A DNA stretch of 64,000 nt from an uncultured Bacilli bacterium (GTDB taxonomy: Bacteria > Bacillota_I > Bacilli_A > RFN20 > DUOF01): assembly GCA_934183255.1 (NCBI GenBank), contig CAKPSD010000001.1:744001-808000 (forward strand), written 5' to 3'. Shown here piece after piece: positions 1 to 9,000 of this stretch (its first letter is position 1; each line of letters starts with the position of its first letter). Below the pieces are notes generated by a model. That model did not search any database and was not told the DNA's origin. It worked only from the letters and a program-made list of their open reading frames with translations. Position numbers and translations under genes: made by a program.

Positions 1-3000
1 TATATCTGTATGTGTTTCTCCTAAAACTCTTTTAATAATATTTCCTAATGCTTTGGTTTGAGTTCCTATAGTATAATTGTTACCCGCATTTAACGATATT
101 ACTGATCTAACTATTAATCCTTTATTTACGTTATAATCAGCATATCCATCATTATTCAAAGTCCATGTTAAAGATATTAATTCATCATTTACTAAAGATT
201 TATGTGTTAAACAGTTCTTTAATGATAAATCTTTTGCACTGAAATCACATGATCTACTAGCAGCATTCCATTTATCTTCTGCTTCATTACTTGCAAACAG
301 TTTTGTTGCTGTATCATATTGTTTTTCTTGAATTACAAAGTGACTTATATCAAGATATTTCTTCTCAATATTAAATGATTGTCCTTTATAATAGATTGGT
401 GAATCTCCTACACTTGTATTTAAAGTGCTGTAGTTTAATTTATATGTTGAAGTAAGAGTAATAGAACCTGAAGTAATATCACTTACTTTTACTCCTTCAC
501 TGTTATATAAACTATCACCATTTTTATAATATAACATTCCCTCTATTAAATAAGCTTCATATGTAGTTTCTCCAATTACAACATTTCCAATAGTGTAACT
601 ACTTAAAGTATAGTTTCTAGATAAATTGAATGAATTTGCATCTATTTTAGTAACTATTACACTTGTATTTACTCCTTCATTAAATGTTGAATTACCTGTA
701 TCTAAAGCAATACTAGACATTTCACCATTTGCATCTATTGTCACAACGTATGTTAAGTTTCCATAAACATCTATTATATTGAAATACTTTTTATTATCTT
801 TTCCAAGTGATGTAGTTGTTGCATAATTACTCATTACGAAACTTCTTACTCTAGCTATTACATCATTAGAAGAATTTGTAACAGTTGTTAATATTTTAGT
901 TGTAGATGCACTAGTAACATTTCTAAATTCAATTAACTCAAATGAATTATTTTCTACATATGCTACTATCTTACTATCATCACTAACTGAAATTGCTCTT
1001 TCACTGTATTGTAATTTATATCTAACTCCATTTAATACAAATTCATCATTTACTATATTTGTTACTACTTCACCACTAGTTAATAATTGATTTCTTTTAT
1101 TTATTACATATGTTAAATCTTTAGAGAATGAATTGTTTGTAACATTAATTACTGCAGTTGTATTCATATCTTTAATAGAAGATATATATCTTTCGTATTG
1201 AACAGTATATGTTTTGCTATTACTTGCAAATGAGGATTGTGTGTCATCTAATGTATAAGTTGTTGTTGTAGTATACATACCACCCTCAGTATTATTACTT
1301 ACTAATTTGTAGTTTGTTGTAACATTATTAGAGCCACTAACTGTATAACCTATAATTGTTGGTGTATATCTTGAAGCATCTTTTGCCGCTACATCACTAG
1401 TTATAACAGAAGTTACATATTCACAATTTGAACTAGTTGTATACATTATTGTTGCTACTTTACTACTACAAGTAGAATTTGCATTTCCTTTTATATTATA
1501 TAAATCTGTGTGACTAAAGTAACTAGTATCATTAACACTAGCATCGTAATCTCTATAATTTTCACTATCTTTAAATCCTATAATTAAAGGTATTTGATCT
1601 ATTCTATAGTAATTTTTAACATTTGTTTGTCCATCTACTGTTTGATTGAAATGTAAATTGTAACCTAATGATAAAACATTTAAGTTTAATATACTATTAT
1701 TAATTGCTGCATTAGTTACTAAAATTAGGTATCCATTAGCATCAACACTAGAATCATTCATTTTAACATTTTTAACACTACCATTAGCGTTAGCACCATC
1801 AATTGTATAACTAATAGAAGTTACACTATCATTTTCTTGTAAGCCTGTAATAGTATAATTTTCTTCATTTGCACCTACGCCAAACGACATTGCTATTCCA
1901 TCATAAATTTTGCTATTGCCATTATAACTAATGTATAAATCAGCTTTACTTATGGTAACCGTTTTTTCCATTCCTACTAAATTATAGTTAGTAAATAATC
2001 CATCTATTACTTCAAAACTAGAAGGAATAAATACATATCCACCTGCTACAACAACACCATTTTGATTATTTTCTCCACATGTTTTTCCATCCTTAAAGTT
2101 AGAACCATTAGATATGTCATATGATATACATCCAATTGTTTGACTTCCTATAAAGTCATTTAATTCATATACAGTTGTTGATCCAGTTGTAATTCTAATA
2201 GCTTTTTCTTTACTATAATTTAATATATATTCTTTTTCTAAGAAGAAATGTCCATTAATTATGGATGATATTGTTTTTCCATTAGAATCTTTTACTAGAT
2301 TACTAGTGTCATCAATTATGTAAGTGTTCCCATTAATATTAGCTTTATTATCTGTTTGAATTTCGCTAATTGTACTTCCATCACTTGCTAAGACACTTAT
2401 TAATTTTTGTGCTTCATAATTAATTTTATAAGTAACTCCATGTATTTCAAATGAATTACTATCAACAACAGTTGCTGCCTCACTACCATCCATATTCAAT
2501 ACTTTATCTATTTTTCCGAGTTTGTTGTCTACACTAGTTACATAATGTAAAGTATATGGCACTTTTGCAGTAAATGAATTTTCATTAATATCTGCTAAGA
2601 AAACGCCATCATTACTTCTTAAAATCTTTGTTGCTATAGTATCTTTATATGCAATTTTATAGGTAATTCCACTTAATATAAACGAGAATGTATATTCAGT
2701 TATGCTAGTTTTACTACTATTTATTACATATCTAATACCATTAACATAGAATGTAGTTCCACTATAGACCTCAATTGCATAAGTATCTGTTATAACACTT
2801 ACAATATCACTATTTGTATAGAATAATCTATAAGTTGTTCCATTCAAAGTAAATGTATTATTACTAATAGCAATTGTCTTAGTAGATTCTGTAACATCAC
2901 TAATAATAGTAGAACCTCTCTTTAGTGCAGTTGGATTACTTGCGCTATCAAAAGAGTATGTATTCTCTATATAGAATTGGTTTCCATTATATGTGTATTG

Positions 3001-6000
3001 ATTTTGATTATCAAAATACATTTCGTTACTATCATATGCTTTATTATACTCATTATTTGCTAATACAATATTTTTCTTAAGTATTTCATATGTTCCATTA
3101 ACATATACAATTGTATAGTTTTGAAGGCTTGCTCCACCATTTAATGAAATTGATGTAGGTGTAATTGTAACTTTGCCAACATTAGTAACACTGGTTGCAC
3201 CATTACTAATTGTATAGCCAACACTAGCACATGAATCTGTAAATGTTAATCCTTCAATAATATATAATCCACAAGAACTAAATGATTTTGCTTCTCCATC
3301 ATATATTTTTTGATCATTAATATATGTTACAGTTAATCTTCTTGGTTTAATTACTACTTTTATATTAAATGTAGTGCTTTCATTACCTACATCATCAAAT
3401 ATTGTAAATGAAATTATAGCTGATCCTTGAGTATAATAAATGTCTCCTCTAGATGAATCTGTTACTATCATATCTTTTATAACTGCATAGTAATTATTTG
3501 TCCATAACTTATTGTTATTGTTGCTAAATGATAGGATAGAATATACGCTGTCATATTTTCCTTCATATATAGTATTAAATCTATAATCAGCTGCCTGTAC
3601 ACAAGTCTTGTTTTGACCAGTTGTTCTATTAGTATCCCAGAAGCCACTTGGACAACCTATATTAGAAGAATCTGTTGCGCTTAATCCTGCATAGTTAGTA
3701 ATTTCATTAACACTCTTAACAGGGTCACCTACATATACTTCTATAGTGTGATATTCGCCAACTACAGTAGCTTCACTAGCTATTGCTGGTGCTGTATTAT
3801 CAATAATTACTGTATCTATATTTGTTTTAGTATTACTTGTTGAAGTTAATACATTTAAATTATTTGCTAAATCTAAAGTAGAACCTGCATTTATTCCAAA
3901 ATGTAAAGTACCATCTCCAGTACAATTAGTTAATGTTACTAATTGAGTAAAGCTATCTACAACATCTACCTCACTACTATATTTTACATTTGCTGGATCT
4001 GCTATAGTTATTGTACAATTGCCTGTTAGTGTGCTTCCATTATAAACATTAGCAAATAGTTCACTAATGATTATTTTTAATGCTCCATCACGATAATTAG
4101 AACTTCCATTAACAGTAGCATTATTTAATAAGTTAACATCACTTATTGTTAACAAGAATTGGATAGTTTTATTTTTATTAGCATACTTGTCATCAGTATG
4201 AGATAAAACTGTTGGATTTCCAATTGTTATAATTGGATTTCTATTATCTATAGTCCATGATAAACTAGAAGCACTCTTTGATTCTTCACTTAAATTATGT
4301 GCTAAATCTACTGATACACCTGAAGGAATTGTTATAGTTAACACTCCATTTCCATCACAATTAGTAATCATGTATATAGCTTCATATGCTGTATTATCAT
4401 CATTTGCAGTAACACTTTCTAAAACAACAGTGCAGTTAGATATTGCTCCTGATTTGCTTATTTCATTTGCTGTAATTAATACTCCTGCATTTATTGAACC
4501 AATTACTGGATTTTGGTTACTTGTATTGCCTGTTTCTCCTATATTTATTGTTCCATCTAATAAATTTGTATCTTCTATTGTAGCTTTGAATCTTATTTCA
4601 TGAGATTTATTTGCATATTTATCGTGAACAGGATTTGTATTGCTCAAGTATTCAAGTTTAACCGTTGGTGATGTATTATCAATTACCCAACTTAATGTTT
4701 CTGAAGCATCGCTTAAATTATGAGCTAAGTCTAGTGACATTTCAGCAGATATGTTAATAGTCATTAATCCATTACCTGAACATCCTGTTATTTGATATAT
4801 AACACTATATTCTTGATCAGTTTCCTTTGTAATACTTTCAATGCTAATAGAACATCCTGTAGATTCACCTGAAAAGTCTACTTCTTGAGCTGTAATTAAT
4901 ACTCCTGAAGCATAGTTTGTTGAAGTTCCAGTCTCAAGAGCTATTGTTCCATCTAACAAGTTTGCATCTGTTACTTTTGCTTTAAATCTTATTACATGAT
5001 TTTTATTTACATGTGTATTATTAAAGTGTGAAGCATTATTTGTTGTGCTTTCATATATATTTTCTTTAGTTATCTCTACATTTGGGTTAATGTTATCTAT
5101 AATCCAAGATAAACTATTGCTTGCTTCACTTAGATTGCCTGCTAAATCTACTGATACTCCATTAGGTATGCTTACTTCTAACTTTCCATTTCCATCGCAT
5201 CCTGTTATTTGATAAATAACATTATATTCACTATCACTTACCTTTGTGATACTTTCTATTTTTATAGTGCATCCAGAAGTTATCCCACTTAAAGCAACTT
5301 CACTAGCTTCTATTAAAACAGCATTATAGTTTGATGAAGTTCCTTCTGTTTCATCTATTGTTCCATCAAGTAAATTTGAATCTGTTACTTTTGCTTTAAA
5401 TCTTATAATATGATTTTTATTAGCATGTGTATTGTTAAAATGAACATTTATGTTATCTGCTTTTTCATACATATTTTCCTTTGCAATTGTTACTAATGGG
5501 CCTTTATTATCCACTGTCCATGATAGACTATTACTTGCTTCACTTAAGTTATGCGCCAAATCTACTGTTGCACCAGCAATAGCTTTTATTGTAACAGTTC
5601 CATCTCCACTACATCCAGTCATTGTGTATGTTATTACAAATTTATCATTAGAAATCGTTTCTACTTCTTTAAGTATAGTAATGTTGCATCCTGCTTTTGT
5701 TCCACTTATTTCTATTTCAATAGGTCGTATTAAAGCATCTGCTTTGATAGTACCTATGTGTGGATTTTGATTACTTGTTCTTCCACTTTCATCTATTAGA
5801 ATTGTTCCATCTAATAAGTTTGTATCTGTTACTGTCGCAGTAAAGGTAATAACATCATTTTCTTTAATATAATTGGAATTAATTGTATTTGTGTTTTCTA
5901 TAACAGTTAAAGCAACATCTGGGGTTGTATTATCAATAGTCCATGATAAACTCGCAGGTGTTTCATTACTTGTATTATGTGCCAAGTCCACAGATTTTTC

Positions 6001-9000
6001 TGCATCTATATTTACATATAAAGTTCCATTTCCACTGCATCCTGTTATTTGATAAATAACATTATATTCACCATCACTTACCTTTGTGATGCTTTCTATT
6101 TTTATAGTACATCCTGCTATTGTACCACTTAATTTAATTTCATTTGCAGTAATTAGAACACCAGAAGCATAGTTAGTTGTAGTTCCTGAAGTTTCTCCTA
6201 TTGTTCCATCTAATAAGTTAGCATCTGTTATAGTTGTTTTAAATCTTATTATATGATCTTTATTTGCATGAGTGTTATTAAAGTGTGAAGATTTATTTGT
6301 TGCACTTTCATATATATATCCATAATCACCGGATTTATCTATAGTCACAATAGGTCCACCATCGTTATCAATTACCCAATTTAAAGCATTTGATTCAGGA
6401 TTCCAATTGTGCGCTAAATCTAATGTTTTATTAGCAGGTGCAAGAACTGCTAAAGTTCCATTTCCTGTGCATCCTGTTATTTGATAAATAACGCTATATT
6501 CACTATTACTTGTTTTAGTAACACTTTCTATTTTTATAGTACATCCTGCTGTTGCCCCACTTAAAGTTACTTCACTTGCAAAAATCATAACACCTTCATA
6601 GTTACTTGAAGTTCCTGTTGCTTCAGCTACTGTTCCATCAAGTAAATTTGCATCTGTTATCGTTGCTTTAAATCTTATTACATGATCTTTATTTGCATGC
6701 GTTTTATTAAAGTGAGAAGAGTTATTTGTTATGCTCTCAAAAATGTCTTCTTTCGATAAAGTTACATTTGGATTAGTATTATCTACGGTAAAACTTAATT
6801 GATCATTTTCACTAGTTTCTTTATTTTCATTTTCCATTATATCTCTAGTAGCATCTTTTCGTATTCCAATATAGGCTATATCATTTCCTGCACAGCCAGT
6901 TAATCTTATAGTTTGTTCAAAAGAATCCATACCATCAACATTGTATACCATATTTTGATAAGGAGATATATAACTAATTGTACATACATTAGTTGAAATA
7001 TTACTTTTAAAAACTACGAATATATCTTTTTCTTGTATTAATAATTCACCATTTCTATAGTTGCTACTCTTAGTTATATCGCTATTATTAAATAAAGTTT
7101 CATCTTCTACTTTCACTTTAAATTCTATAAAATGATCTTTATTTGCGTGTGTATTATTAAAGTGTGAAGTTGACTCATCTGCTTCTAATACTTTTAAACC
7201 ACTAAGTGTAATAATAGGTTCACTATTATCAAAATAATAAATTAATGAATTTGATATTAAATTTACATTATGGGCTAAGTCAAGAGTAACGTTTGATGGA
7301 GCTGTAATAGTAAGATTTCCATTTCTAACACAGTTAACCATTTTATATGTTATTTCTAAAGTCGTTGATGTAAATGTTAAACCATCTATTGTTATAGTAC
7401 AAGTTGGTGCTATATCTCCCATTGTTTTAACGTATGTTTTTGTAAGTTCATCTATTGTTATAAATAATCCTGGGTTAGGAGATAAGTTTGAGGTTGTCCC
7501 TAATACTCCTTGACCATTTAAAGAAATTGTTCCATTAATTAAATTTACATCACTTATTGTTGCTTTAAATTTAACTTCATGTTTTGAACTAGCATACATT
7601 GGGTTAATTGTATTAGTGTTACTAACATGAGATAAAGTGACTGTTGGATTTGTATTATCTATTGTAACCGTATTTGATGTGTCTGATACGAGATTATCAT
7701 TATGAGCTAAATCCATTATTGATCCTGCTGATATTTTTATAGCTAAAGTGCCATTTCCACTACAACCACCTATTGTTATTGTTTGGGTTAATCCTGTTCC
7801 TGAAATTATTATTGTTGTACATGATACGCCACCAGTTGTTACAAGTAGCACTCCTCCTGCTCCCATTCCATTTGAATAAGTTCCTGTATATGTGTCTGCT
7901 GTTAAGCTATAATACAAATGTGATTCTGTTATAGTCATTGTATATTGAGTTTTATGATTTGTATTTGCGTGTGTATTATTAAAGTGATTTGTGTTATCAT
8001 TTTCTACCACTTTAGGATTAGAGAATGAAATTGTAGGTTTAGTGTTATCTATTGTAACTGAAGTTGATGTGTTAGACTCATCATTATAGTTATTTGATTC
8101 ATCTAATATAGAATTTGCAGCTATTTTTATAGCTAAGGTGCCATTTCCACTACAACCACCTATTGTTATTGTTTGGGTTAATCCTGTTCCTGAAATTATT
8201 ATTGTTGTACATGATACGCCACCAGTTGTTACAAGTAGTACTCCTCCTGCTCCCATTCCATTTGAATAAGTTCCTGTATATGTATCTGATGTTAAACTAT
8301 GTTCAAAGTGAGCCTCTGTTATAGTCATTGTATATTGAGTTTTATGATTTATGTTTGAATGTGTATTATTAAAGTGATTTGTGTTATCATTTTCTATCAC
8401 TTTAGGATTAGAGAATGAAATTGTAGGTTTAGTGTTATCTACTATGATTTCTTTTGAAATTGAAGATTCATTATTAGTGTTATGTCCTAAATCCATTATT
8501 GATCCTGCCGCTATTTTTATAGCAACTGTTCCTACACTATCGCCTGCACATCCACTAATTGTTATTGTTTGGGTTAATCCTGTTCCTGAAATTATTATTG
8601 TTGTACATGATACGCCACCAGTTGTTACAAGTAGTACTCCTCCTGCTCCCATTCCATTTGAATAAGTTCCTGTATATGTATCTGCCGTTAAGCTATAATT
8701 TAAATTAGCTTCAGTTATTGAAATCACATACGAAATTGTGTGAGTTTTGTTAACATTAGTGTTATTTAAATTATTAGATGTTGTAGGATTAGATATGTTA
8801 CTTATTGTTGGCTTAGTATTATCAACAACAAATGAGTTTGAGTTAACAATGCTTTCATTAGTATTACCAGCTTTATCTAGAATAATTCCACCATGTAAGG
8901 TAACAGATATACTTCCATCTCCGCTTGGCTCTGTTAAAACTATTGTTTGTACGCTTCTCATTTGACAAGTGTCAATATTATATTTAACGCCATTTATTTC

